Source: an uncultured Anaerotruncus sp.
Lineage (GTDB): Bacteria; Bacillota; Clostridia; Oscillospirales; Ruminococcaceae
Length of the DNA: 64,000 nt
NCBI GenBank assembly: GCA_944385965.1
Contig: CALWZG010000030.1
Location: 1-64,000 of the forward strand
Direction of reading: 5' to 3'
Below are positions 52,500 through 61,068 of the stretch, piece by piece. Position 1 is the first letter of the stretch. Every line of letters begins with the position of its first letter. Under the pieces are notes generated by a model, which searched no databases, was not told the origin of the DNA, and worked only from the letters and a program-made list of their open reading frames with translations. The translations under genes were made by a program, and so were the position numbers.

Positions 52500-53132
52500 A
52501 TGCCTAGAATTTGTCCATCAATCGCTTCCGCAAAACAGCTTGAGATTGCCAATGTTTTGAAAAAGCTCAATGGGGAAGTTTCCCTGCACCTTGACATAGA
52601 GGATGGGAACTTTACCCCCAATATCACCTTTGGTATGAAAATGGTCCAGGAAATTGCCCAGACAGTCTCTATGCCGCTGAATGCCCATCTGATGGTTACA
52701 AATCCTTTGGATTACATTAAACCCCTAGCGGATTTGGGGGTCAGCGAAATTGCCTTCCATCTGGAAAGCAGCCCATATCCTTTCAGGGTTTTGCAGGAAA
52801 TCCATCGCTGTGGGTCAAAAGCTGGGATTGCCCTGAATTTATCCACTCCAGTCAGCAGAGTATCTCCTTTTTTGGAAGAAATGGAGTTTCTTCTGTTGAT
52901 GACAGCGGAGGAGGATGGACAGGGACAGCGGTTTCGTCAGGCATCCTTACCGCGATTGCGGGAGGCCAAGACACTTCTGGATGACCGAGGTTCCCTTTGG
53001 GCGGATGGAGGAATCGGAGAAGGGCAGCTTCCTTTGGTTATAGAAGCAGGTGCCGACACCTTGGTAATAGGCAGGGCAGTAATGTTGGCAGAGCATCCGC
53101 TGGAACGCATACACACCTTTTCAAAAGGGTAA
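52500..53132 (+). CDS. Ribulose-phosphate 3-epimerase family protein (SgcE-like)
   Basis: 210-aa TIM barrel. Metal and catalytic residues of RPE are recognisable: PSIASA, HLDIEDGNFTPNITFG, NAHLMVTNP and WADGGIGEGQ. Differences from housekeeping RPE (ED in place of the usual MD, altered phosphate loop VIGRAVML) suggest a specialised substrate. It ends the sgc-like operon, 19 bp after the regulator. Confidence 0.9.
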   Translation: MPRICPSIASAKQLEIANVLKKLNGEVSLHLDIEDGNFTPNITFGMKMVQEIAQTVSMPLNAHLMVTNPLDYIKPLADLGVSEIAFHLESSPYPFRVLQEIHRCGSKAGIALNLSTPVSRVSPFLEEMEFLLLMTAEEDGQGQRFRQASLPRLREAKTLLDDRGSLWADGGIGEGQLPLVIEAGADTLVIGRAVMLAEHPLERIHTFSKG

Positions 53133-53172
53133 TCAAAATAAAATGACCTTCTGTTGTGTTTTGGAAAAGGAA

Positions 53173-53201
53173 TTGCCTAGATAAATTTTCTGTGCTATAA
53201 T
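53173..53201 (+). promoter_or_regulatory. Promoter of the fluoride-riboswitch antiporter gene
   Basis: -35 TTGCCT (53173-53178), 17-bp spacer, -10 TATAAT (53196-53201). The predicted start (about 53208) coincides with the first G of the aptamer. Confidence 0.85.
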
Positions 53202-53207
53202 CCCTAT

Positions 53208-53303
53208 GGGAATGAAGTTCTCCCTTGGCGAAAGCCTAAAACGCTTATGAAGCTGATGACTTCTGCAACTCAGGATAGTTGCAGAGTTATCAGCTTTTTA
53301 TTT
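53208..53303 (+). promoter_or_regulatory. Fluoride riboswitch (crcB motif) with terminator expression platform
   Basis: The aptamer elements occur in order: GGGAATGAAGTTCTCCC (53208-53224), AAAACGC, a GCTT-ATGA-AGC hairpin, and CTGATGACTTC (53253-53263), whose ACTTC can pair back to GAAGT. An extra GGC-GAAA-GCC hairpin (53227-53236) is inserted. The 3' part of the aptamer (53251-53270) pairs with 53277-53295 into a long stem followed by TTTTTATTTT, so terminator and aptamer exclude each other. Fluoride should stabilise the aptamer and switch the gene on. Confidence 0.85.
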
Positions 53304-53340
53304 TGCCAAGGGCAAAAATAAATTTAAAGGGGAAGAAAAT

Positions 53341-54546
53341 ATGCTGACAAGTCTTGCGTTGATTTTTATTGTGGGTATGAGCCTGGGGTGGATGATTTCC
53401 AGGCTTCGGCTGCCCAGCCTTTTGGGAATGTTGATAACCGGTATCCTGTTGGGTCCTTATGTATGGAATCTTCTGGATGATTCCATTTTAGGCATTTCAG
53501 CTGATCTGCGGCAGCTTGCCTTAATTATTATCCTAACCAGGGCTGGACTTTCACTCAATTTGGAGGACTTAAAAAAGGTAGGCCGGCCAGCGGTTCTGAT
53601 GTGCTTTGTTCCTGCCTGCTTTGAAATCCTGGGAATGGTGGTGCTGGCTCCAATTTTGCTGCACATTTCAATTCTGGATGCTGCCATTATGGGCGCTGTG
53701 GTTGCTGCTGTTTCTCCCGCGGTGATTGTTCCCAAAATGCTGCGTCTGATGGAGGAGGGCTATGGGACCCGGGAAAGCATCCCCCAGTTGATTATGGCGG
53801 GTGCGTCTGTGGATGATGTGTTTGTAATTGTTATGTTCTCCTCTTTCACTGGACTTGCCCAGGGAGGGGAAATTTCTCCTGTCACATTTGTACAAATTCC
53901 AATCTCTATCATAACTGGTATTATAACTGGTATGGCAGTTGGTATGGCGTTTGGTGAACTATATCGGCGAGTCCATGTCCGTGATTCTATTAAGGTTGTT
54001 GTATTATTGAGTCTTTCTTTTCTGCTTATCGCACTGGAAAATGGAGTAAAAGGACAAATTCCTTTCTCTGGGCTGCTTGCGGTTATGAGCTGTGGAATTG
54101 CTGTCAAACTGCGCCGGCCAGAGGTTGCGGAAAGGCTCTCCACCAAGTACTCTAAGCTTTGGATTACCGCTGAAATTTTACTTTTTGTTTTGGTTGGTGC
54201 CACAGTAGACATCAAATACGCATTAGCTTCCGGCGTGTCCGCAATCTTGGTGATACTTGGTGCGCTGGTATTCCGTATGATAGGTGTTTTTGTCTGTCTC
54301 CTCAAAACCAAACTAGCTCTAAAGGAGAGGCTGTTTTGTATGATTGCCTACATGCCAAAAGCGACTGTACAGGCTGCTATTGGTTCAATTCCACTGACTA
54401 TGGGCCTTTCATGTGGGCATGTTGTATTAACAGTTGCGGTACTGGCGATTTTGATTACAGCCCCTTTAGGAGCCTTTGCTATTGATATGACCTATCACAA
54501 ACTTCTTAAGCGGGAACCAGAAACGACAGAAAATCAAACCATGTAA
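53341..54546 (+). CDS. Cation:proton antiporter under fluoride control
   Basis: 401 aa, about 12 membrane helices, CPA-family (NhaP/Kef-like membrane domain with no RCK tail). Blocks: LPSLLGMLITGILLGPYVWN, LILTRAGLSLNLEDLKK-type segment and GASVDDVFVIVMFSSF, where the paired Asp residues are the ion-binding site, plus MPKATVQAAIGSIPL. Reported fluoride regulons include Na+/H+ antiporter genes besides crcB and CLC-F (from memory). Its role may be fluoride or proton balance during fluoride stress. AAAGGGGAAG precedes ATG. Confidence 0.92.
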   Translation: MLTSLALIFIVGMSLGWMISRLRLPSLLGMLITGILLGPYVWNLLDDSILGISADLRQLALIIILTRAGLSLNLEDLKKVGRPAVLMCFVPACFEILGMVVLAPILLHISILDAAIMGAVVAAVSPAVIVPKMLRLMEEGYGTRESIPQLIMAGASVDDVFVIVMFSSFTGLAQGGEISPVTFVQIPISIITGIITGMAVGMAFGELYRRVHVRDSIKVVVLLSLSFLLIALENGVKGQIPFSGLLAVMSCGIAVKLRRPEVAERLSTKYSKLWITAEILLFVLVGATVDIKYALASGVSAILVILGALVFRMIGVFVCLLKTKLALKERLFCMIAYMPKATVQAAIGSIPLTMGLSCGHVVLTVAVLAILITAPLGAFAIDMTYHKLLKREPETTENQTM

Positions 54547-54935
54547 GCAGAAAAAGTCATAAGACATACAATATATTTATTTTGGATACAGCCATTTTAT
54601 CCAGATAAATACACCGCCCAAAGTGTAAATACCTTTCATTTTTCCAGTAGCCATAGGGCGATGGAGGTTAGGAAAAACGGGCACTGCCTGGATAACGATC
54701 TTTGTAACCAATGGAAAATTTACAAAGATAAAACATTTTTTTAATATTTCTCTATAAGAGGGAGAACTTCCTATTGACAAAAGCTACAAAATAAAGGAAA
54801 CTATTGTTGAGAAACTCTTTCATAAAACTGGATTCCGCTATGTTATCTGTGGATCATTTGGGGATAAGGCCATCATTCTGCGGAGTGTGTTTTGGCGATC
54901 CGGGGTTTATCAAGCAGAATTTTATTTTTTGAGAG
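54547..54935. other. Intergenic region with terminator and no clear gene
   Basis: Contains the terminator at 54698-54743. After it a frame with no proper start is open from about 54764 into the next gene; it resembles no family I know. The start of the next gene has only a weak ribosome site, so its leader is unclear. Confidence 0.4.
54698..54743 (+). terminator. Terminator of the antiporter gene
   Basis: ATCTTTGTAA (54698-54707) and TTACAAAGAT (54720-54729) are perfect inverted copies, followed by a T7 run. Confidence 0.8.
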
Positions 54936-56333
54936 ATGATGCAAGCTATGACGACAAATGCTGGATGGAAAAAGAAATTAGGTATCATTTTATATGTTGT
55001 AGGCTTTTTGATCTTAGAAATTGTGTTTGGTTATTTCATTGTGGAATCCAGAAACATTTTTATGAAAAATTCTATCCAATATGGCAGCTATCTGGCCCAG
55101 ACGCAAGTGAAACAAATTGAAACAAGGATGGGGGATTATGCCTTTTCTGTGGAACTGGCCGGAAAGTATCTGGACGAGATGATGGATACAGACATGTCTG
55201 AAACGGAAATACAACAATGGATGAAATCTTATTGTAATAAGATTACAGGGCGATTTGGCGACAATGTTCTGGATCTCTATGCCGTTCTGGATGGCAGGAT
55301 TGTGGCCGCGAATCCATGGGAGGGAGAGGATTACTATGATTTTTCGTCCAAATCCTGGTATTCTGAGGCGATAGAGGCAGAGCCAGGAACGATTGTATTT
55401 TCCAGTTTGTATAAAGATGTTGTTACTAAGCAAAATGTATTCACAATGTCGCTTGAGCTTTCAGAAACTGGAAATGTAGTGGCTATGGATGTGTACCTCA
55501 CCAGCGAAAATTGGATGGGTTTTTCTGAGTTGGCGGAGGGCTACGGTTTACTGGTCTATGACCCAAATCAAACGTTGGCGTATTCCGTGGGATACACAGA
55601 TCTGAGTACATTTCAGGGGGATATACTGGACAGTGCTTCCAACGAAGTCTCCCAATATATAGGGTCTGTTAAGGAGAAACACAATCTTTATGTGTGTACC
55701 ATGAGCAGTGGCTGGAGTGTCGTGGTCGCAGTTCCCAGCGAGAATCTAATCTCCTCAAAACACATACTTCTGATGGATCTGGGTCTTGGCCTGAATGTTC
55801 TGAATATGGTGATCACAACCATGTTTCTCATACAGCATCTTTGCAACAGCAGGTATCTTCGCCAGGATGCCCTGACCGGCCTTCTGAACAAATCCTATCT
55901 GGTCAAACAGATACGCAAGCGGCTTAAAAGATCCAATGGTACGCTGTTGATAGCGGATCTGGACAACTTCAAAAAACTCAACGACACCTATGGTCACGAC
56001 CATGGCGATCTGGTTATTATCAAGGTGGCGGAAGTGTTACAGTCTTGTTTCCGGAAAACGGACTGTATTGGGCGGTTTGGCGGTGATGAATTTATAATTT
56101 ATATGGACTCCTCCCTGCCAGATGACATTTTGAATTGTAAAGCACAGGAAATCATGCGTCAGGTGGATATGCTGGCGCGGCAGTATCCATTGAGTGATTT
56201 GTCTATCAGTATTGGCGGTTGCCGCTGCCAAAAGGGTGATCAGTATATGCAAGTATTCAAGGGTGCGGATGAAGAGCTATACAAAGTCAAGAAAAGCGGT
56301 AAATGTGGGTTTTCCATAAACAGCCATCTATAA
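54936..56333 (+). CDS. Membrane sensor diguanylate cyclase (dCACHE-GGDEF)
   Basis: 465 aa. Membrane helix about 14-36, extracellular CACHE-like sensor region about 45-275 (IVAANPWEGEDYYDFSSKSW is a CACHE-type motif), second helix about 280-302, GGDEF domain about 310-460 with DALTGLLNK, LLIADLDNFKKLNDTYGHDHGD-type metal site and RFGGDEFIIYM intact. Predicted to make cyclic-di-GMP in response to an external small molecule. Start is uncertain: ATG 54936 or ATG 54948. Confidence 0.9.
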   Translation: MMQAMTTNAGWKKKLGIILYVVGFLILEIVFGYFIVESRNIFMKNSIQYGSYLAQTQVKQIETRMGDYAFSVELAGKYLDEMMDTDMSETEIQQWMKSYCNKITGRFGDNVLDLYAVLDGRIVAANPWEGEDYYDFSSKSWYSEAIEAEPGTIVFSSLYKDVVTKQNVFTMSLELSETGNVVAMDVYLTSENWMGFSELAEGYGLLVYDPNQTLAYSVGYTDLSTFQGDILDSASNEVSQYIGSVKEKHNLYVCTMSSGWSVVVAVPSENLISSKHILLMDLGLGLNVLNMVITTMFLIQHLCNSRYLRQDALTGLLNKSYLVKQIRKRLKRSNGTLLIADLDNFKKLNDTYGHDHGDLVIIKVAEVLQSCFRKTDCIGRFGGDEFIIYMDSSLPDDILNCKAQEIMRQVDMLARQYPLSDLSISIGGCRCQKGDQYMQVFKGADEELYKVKKSGKCGFSINSHL

Positions 56334-56691
56334 TGGACAGAGGATAACCGTGGGCTGGTCTGTTCCATTCCATGTGCCCCCCTGAGGGCCATCCTTGAAT
56401 GGGAAATATGCTGTTTATCTGTTCGTAACTGTTAAATCTCTTGGTCCAAGAAAGACCGCCATCTCAATGTGTAATATTGAGATGGCGGTCAGTATTTTGA
56501 TGATAAGATAAATCCTGATTACAGCCATTCCACCCTAAGGTTTTGGTTAAGTTGAAGCTGATACGTTTGCGGAGACATCGCCCAGATGGTGTATCATCCG
56601 CAAAAAATGCATATCTGAGGGGGAATCGTTTGCTGTGCTTGAAATGAAGCTCTTTTTCATGTTAGTATGAAAGTATCAGGAGGTATATAGC
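56334..56691. other. Intergenic region between GGDEF and LysR genes
   Basis: About 360 bp with no coding frame apart from the terminator at 56454. A possible weak lysR promoter, TTGAAA near 56640 with TTAGTA downstream, is not convincing. Confidence 0.4.
56454..56498 (+). terminator. Long perfect hairpin terminator
   Basis: A perfect 15-bp stem (56454-56468 with 56476-56490), loop GTGTAAT, followed by AGTATTTT. Confidence 0.75.
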
Positions 56692-57582
56692 ATGGAATTG
56701 AGGGTACTGCACTACTTTTTGGCGGTAGCCAAAGAGCAAAATATTTCGGCGGCAGCCCAATCCCTCCATCTCACCCAGCCCACCCTGTCCCGCCAGCTGA
56801 AGGAGCTGGAGGAGGAGCTTGGCAAACAACTGATAATCCGAGGAAACCGGAAGATTTCCCTCACCGAGGAGGGGATACTGCTGCGAAAGCGGGCAGAGGA
56901 AATCCTGGAACTGGTGAATCGGACGGAAAAGGAAGTGATGCAGTCTGATGATTGCGTCAGAGGAGATATTTATATTGGTACAGGTGAGACGGACGGGGTA
57001 CGGGAGATTGCCAGGGTGGCCCATCAGATACAGGAAAACTATCCGGGGATTATCTTCCACATTGTCAGCGGTGATGCTGTGGATGTATGTGACCGACTAG
57101 ACAAAGGACTGCTGGATTTTGGTATCCTGTTGGGTGATATGGATAAAATGAAGTACTACTATATGGAGCTTCCCATGAAGAATACTTGGGGAATCCTGAT
57201 GCGGCGTGACAGCCCTCTGGCACAGCAGAACGCTGTTTCGCCCAGTGATTTGTGGGACAAGCCACTGATTCTTTCCCGGCAGGTGGACAATAAGAGCGGC
57301 TTATATCGTTGGCTTGGAAAGGAGCCTTTGGAGCTGCGCACCGTGGCAACCTACAACCTGATTTACAATGCCTCCCTGATGGTAGATGAGGGGATGGGCT
57401 ATGCCTTCACATTGGAGAAGCTGGTGAATACCACTGGAAGCAACCTTTGCTTCCGCCCTTTGAAGCCCAAACTGGAATTAGGAATGTATTTGGTGTGGAA
57501 GAAGTCCCAGATCTTTTCCAAGGCGGCGGAGATATTTCTGGAGTGTCTGCGAAAAGAGCTCATGCATGAAAATCAGGGATAA
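56692..57582 (+). CDS. LysR-family transcriptional regulator
   Basis: 296 aa. N-terminal winged helix-turn-helix with ISAAAQSLHLTQPTLSRQLK, then a two-lobed substrate-binding domain (DIYIGTGETDGVREIARV, LLDFGILLGDMD, DEGMGYAFTLEKLV). AGGAGG precedes ATG. Convergent with the minus-strand tct operon, separated by about 400 bp. LysR activators often control adjacent transport genes, but orientation does not force that here. Confidence 0.93.
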   Translation: MELRVLHYFLAVAKEQNISAAAQSLHLTQPTLSRQLKELEEELGKQLIIRGNRKISLTEEGILLRKRAEEILELVNRTEKEVMQSDDCVRGDIYIGTGETDGVREIARVAHQIQENYPGIIFHIVSGDAVDVCDRLDKGLLDFGILLGDMDKMKYYYMELPMKNTWGILMRRDSPLAQQNAVSPSDLWDKPLILSRQVDNKSGLYRWLGKEPLELRTVATYNLIYNASLMVDEGMGYAFTLEKLVNTTGSNLCFRPLKPKLELGMYLVWKKSQIFSKAAEIFLECLRKELMHENQG

Positions 57583-57775
57583 TACAGCTGCTTCTGGGAG
57601 GTTGGAGCATTATTCAGCCAAGTTCACCCTGGACACCTAGGACCATATCATCACCATTGCCCGGCAGGATGTTGCCAGCAAAATAGGTCAGCTGCTTTCT
57701 GCTGCTCTCCGGAAAGTACGGAACGTTTCCGCATTTAGGTCAAAGTATGGAACAGAAGCCTTCAAAAGCAAAAAG
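57583..57775 (+). other. Possible decayed short frame
   Basis: A frame reads LEHYSAKFTLDT, a TAG (about 57640), then DHIITIARQDVASKIGQLLS onward to a stop at the terminator. It could be a remnant gene or a chance run. I do not recognise it, and the interval to 57985 otherwise shows no gene. Confidence 0.25.
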
Positions 57776-57810
57776 AAAAACCGATGAAACTGTGGTTTCA
57801 TCGGTTTTTT
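57776..57810 (+). terminator. Strong terminator downstream of lysR
   Basis: CCGATGAAAC (57781-57790), loop TGTG, GTTTCATCGG (57795-57804), T6. An A-run precedes it, so it could also act on the minus strand. Confidence 0.92.
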
Positions 57811-57985
57811 GTGGCTGCGGGACAGAATTTGGGCCTGTGGACATCGGGTTATGATGTGCAGTCCAGAGGCGGTAAAGGGGTATTTTCAGCGTTTTTAGAC
57901 GTTTTTGAAAATATGCCGCTTTTTTGTTCCGTTCTGGAGTGTACTGAAATTATCCAGAAGATACCAGAATAGAACACAGATACCA

Positions 57986-59485
57986 TTATGCCATATTCAA
58001 ACGATTTCGGCCTTTACGGAAACTGGCACTGAATATGGGCGCCAGCAAGAAAAGTACTGCTACCCCAAGACATACCAAGGCGATGGGCCGCTGTAAGACT
58101 GCGCCGAAGTTTCCATTTTCGGCGGTCATAGCCATACGGAAGTACTTTTCAACCAGAGGTCCAAGAATATATCCCAGAATAACAGGGGCCATATCCACCT
58201 TGAACTGGGTCAGGATATAAGCGGCCACACCTGAGATAATGAGAACCCACAGGTCGAAGGTTCGGTTGTTCAAGGCGAAGGTTCCCAGCAGGCAGAACAT
58301 CAAGATGACCGGGAACAGATAGGAAAACTTAATATTTACTGCCTTTACGAAAATGCGGATAAGCCCTAATTCCATCACATACATTACAATGTTGGATAAG
58401 AAGTAAGCCACCATAATGGCGCCCACTACATCAATGTTGGTCTTGAACAGCAGAGGACCAGGCTGGAGGCCATGAATCATCAGTCCCCCAATCAGAGCGG
58501 CAGTTGTCAAATCTCCAGGAATTCCAAGGGTGACCAGAGGGATTAACGCGCCGCCGTTTACAGCATTGTTGGAGGTTTCGGAAGCGCAGATTCCCTCAGG
58601 GGAACCATGTCCAAACCGTTCAGGATGCTTGGAAAGTTTTTTCGCCTGATTATAGGTGATGAGTGTGGCGGCGTTCTGCCCAATTCCGGGCAGGATGCCA
58701 ATGCCTGTGCCATAAAGACAGCCCAGCAGGATAGGAACACTGCATCCCTTCATCTCCCGGATGGGGGGAAGAAAGGACATTTTACCAAGATGAATGTCCT
58801 TTTTTTCCTTTCCAAGGGTGTGGCTCTGTACCAGAATTTCACAGATGGCGAACAGTCCCATCATAAGGGCGGTGGATTGCAGACCGCTCATCAGCTGCCA
58901 GGAGCCGAAGGTAAGTCTCTGGGCACCAGAAACCGCATCAATTCCAATACTGCCGCAGACAATTCCCAACAACGCCCCAATCAGTCCCTTCACTAGGTCA
59001 TCAGAGGCCATAGTGATGACCACCGCCAGCCCCAGCAAAGCCACAGAGAAATATTCCCAGTTTCCGAAAATCAGAGAGATTTTTGACAGGGGAGGCGCAA
59101 TGAAAAACAGCGCCATAGCTGAAACGGTACCTCCTATCAGAGAGGCGAATACACCAATCGAAAGGGCTTGCCCAGGCTTTCCGTTGTGGGCCATTGGGTA
59201 TCCGTCGTAACAGGTGAAGATTGAGGAGGGGGTACCGGGAATATTGATGAGGGTGGCGGTAATCAGTCCGCCGCTGATACCGCCTACATAAATGGCAATC
59301 AGCAGGGTCAGCCCCTGTACGGGGGTCATACTGTATGTAAAAGGAATCATCAGGGTAACGCCCAGCGTAGCGGTCAGGCCGGGGATGCACCCAAAAACAA
59401 TCCCCAGAAAGATACCCCCCGCCAAGAGTACCAGGCACATAGGGTCAGAAAAAATTTCGGAAAAGCCGACTATGATTGCTTCCAT
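57986..59485 (-). CDS. tctA: Tripartite tricarboxylate transporter large permease TctA (second copy)
   Basis: 499 aa with about 12 helices and the same blocks as the first copy: FGCIPGLTATLGVTLMIPF, YVGGISGGLITATLINIPGT, IGILPGIGQNAATLITYN and GGALIPLVTLGIPGD. Last gene of a minus-strand operon (dctP-type, tctB, tctC, tctA). A paralogue of the gene at 50183. Confidence 0.95.
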   Translation of the reverse strand: MEAIIVGFSEIFSDPMCLVLLAGGIFLGIVFGCIPGLTATLGVTLMIPFTYSMTPVQGLTLLIAIYVGGISGGLITATLINIPGTPSSIFTCYDGYPMAHNGKPGQALSIGVFASLIGGTVSAMALFFIAPPLSKISLIFGNWEYFSVALLGLAVVITMASDDLVKGLIGALLGIVCGSIGIDAVSGAQRLTFGSWQLMSGLQSTALMMGLFAICEILVQSHTLGKEKKDIHLGKMSFLPPIREMKGCSVPILLGCLYGTGIGILPGIGQNAATLITYNQAKKLSKHPERFGHGSPEGICASETSNNAVNGGALIPLVTLGIPGDLTTAALIGGLMIHGLQPGPLLFKTNIDVVGAIMVAYFLSNIVMYVMELGLIRIFVKAVNIKFSYLFPVILMFCLLGTFALNNRTFDLWVLIISGVAAYILTQFKVDMAPVILGYILGPLVEKYFRMAMTAENGNFGAVLQRPIALVCLGVAVLFLLAPIFSASFRKGRNRLNMA

Positions 59486-59500
59486 CCGTTTTCCTCCTTT

Positions 59501-60490
59501 TTATGCCTCCTGTTTCATCTCGTCGAACATGGGCGCAATGTCCTTTACCCATCCATCAATCTTGGTTTGAAGCTCGCTTCCAGGGACGAAGTTGACCTCC
59601 AGACCCAGGCTCAGAACCTTCTGCTGAAACTCCTCATTGCTGCATACCTGGGCGATAGCGTCACTGATGACCTGGATTTTTTCGGGACTGGTACCCTTTG
59701 GAGCATACATGCCACGAGGCTTGGTGGTAACCACATCATACCCCACCTCTTTGGTGCAGGGAACATCAGGCAGGGATTTGGAGCGCCGGTCGCTGATTAC
59801 CAGCAAGGGAACCAGGTCGCCGGATTCCACGGAAGCCTGAATATCCGCTCCGGTGTTGACGCTGAGCTGAACATGATTTCCCATGGCCGCTACCTTGTTG
59901 TCTGAGCCGCTGTCATAGGGCACCACAGTTACATCATCCTTAATGCCCATAGCGTCCAATACCCGCAGACAGTCCGCCATGTTGCAGTTCATGGAACCGG
60001 TATTTCCAACCTTGACCTCACCGGGATGGGCCTTGACATACTCTATAACATCCTCCAGAGAGGTCCAGCCGCTCTGCTTGTTGGTCACCAGGAAATTGAA
60101 GTCATCCGCGATTCCACAAATCAGCTCCAGCTCTTTATAAAGCTCCACATCGGTGGTTCCGCCCAAGGTATAGGAGACAACATCCATGGGGTTATGAGCC
60201 AGCAGCGTGTAGCCATCATTGGCGGAATTAAAAGCCTGTTGGCAGCCGGTATAACCCGCCGCTCCATCCACATTGATAACCACAAAATTTTGGTCGTTGG
60301 GAAGCTCTAAGTATTCCATCATTGAGCGTGTCAGCACATCAGAGCCGCCGCCTGGAGCAAAGGGTACAATGACATTGATGGACTTGGAAGGATAATCCGC
60401 CTCGGACGAACCGCTGCTTTGACAGCCGCACAGCATCGCTCCCGCCATCATGACACAAAGGCTCCCTTTTAAAATTCCTTTTACGTTCAT
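59501..60490 (-). CDS. tctC: Tripartite tricarboxylate transporter binding lipoprotein TctC (second copy)
   Basis: 329 aa. Lipobox LCGC at about residues 20-23, Ser-rich linker, then INVIVPFAPGGGSDVLTRSM, VINVDGAAGYTGCQQAFNSA and YTLLAHNPMDVVSY. The VDG(G)AG and HNP motifs are shared with the first copy, so both probably bind ligands with a similar carboxylate head. 15 bp before tctA. Confidence 0.94.
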   Translation of the reverse strand: MNVKGILKGSLCVMMAGAMLCGCQSSGSSEADYPSKSINVIVPFAPGGGSDVLTRSMMEYLELPNDQNFVVINVDGAAGYTGCQQAFNSANDGYTLLAHNPMDVVSYTLGGTTDVELYKELELICGIADDFNFLVTNKQSGWTSLEDVIEYVKAHPGEVKVGNTGSMNCNMADCLRVLDAMGIKDDVTVVPYDSGSDNKVAAMGNHVQLSVNTGADIQASVESGDLVPLLVISDRRSKSLPDVPCTKEVGYDVVTTKPRGMYAPKGTSPEKIQVISDAIAQVCSNEEFQQKVLSLGLEVNFVPGSELQTKIDGWVKDIAPMFDEMKQEA

Positions 60491-60552
60491 TTCGATTTCC
60501 TCCTACTCTTTTTCATTCCTCACGGTTTTCCATAAATTGTAAAGGCTTCACA

Positions 60553-61053
60553 TCAGGGAAGCTGAATGGCTAAAAACTTGGCGAATACCAGCCAAAGGAT
60601 AACCAACAGAATCACAGCTGTAAGGATGCTCTTTTTGACCATGCGCTTGATATCCGCTTTTGTAAGGTCTTTGAGGGTTTTCTGCTCCTCTTTTATGGTG
60701 TAGAGCATGGTTAAAAACCCCACCATCAAAAAGGTGGAAATAAAAAATCCGATGATGGGAAGCAGTATGGCGTAGGCTATCAAGGCGGCCACCGTCAATA
60801 GAATGGTGCTGTCCAGGATAAAATGGAAAGATTCCCGTTCAGCGCTTTTCCTGAAGTCCAGTGAGGACACAACCAGAACCAAAGAAACAATCGCCAGCAG
60901 AACAGCAATCATTTGCAGCCAAATATCCGCTCTGGCGAGAGGTCCGCCCTGACTGGAATTTGGTAAATTGGTAGTGACTTCCCCAAAAAAGAGGAAGGCG
61001 CTGATGGACAAGGTCAATATACCTAGAACAAAATCGTTCGCTTTTTTAATCAA
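60553..61053 (-). CDS. tctB: Tripartite tricarboxylate transporter small subunit TctB (second copy)
   Basis: 166 aa with four predicted membrane helices (about 8-25, 40-62, 78-105, 138-162). It pairs with TctA. 62 bp separate it from tctC and 15 bp from the DctP-type gene, so the four genes form one operon. Confidence 0.86.
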   Translation of the reverse strand: MIKKANDFVLGILTLSISAFLFFGEVTTNLPNSSQGGPLARADIWLQMIAVLLAIVSLVLVVSSLDFRKSAERESFHFILDSTILLTVAALIAYAILLPIIGFFISTFLMVGFLTMLYTIKEEQKTLKDLTKADIKRMVKKSILTAVILLVILWLVFAKFLAIQLP

Positions 61054-61068
61054 GTCAAAAACCTCCTG

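Noticed and set aside
54577-54780. 67-codon minus-strand frame after the antiporter
   Set aside because: It overlaps the antiporter terminator hairpin, has poor composition and no recognisable motif.
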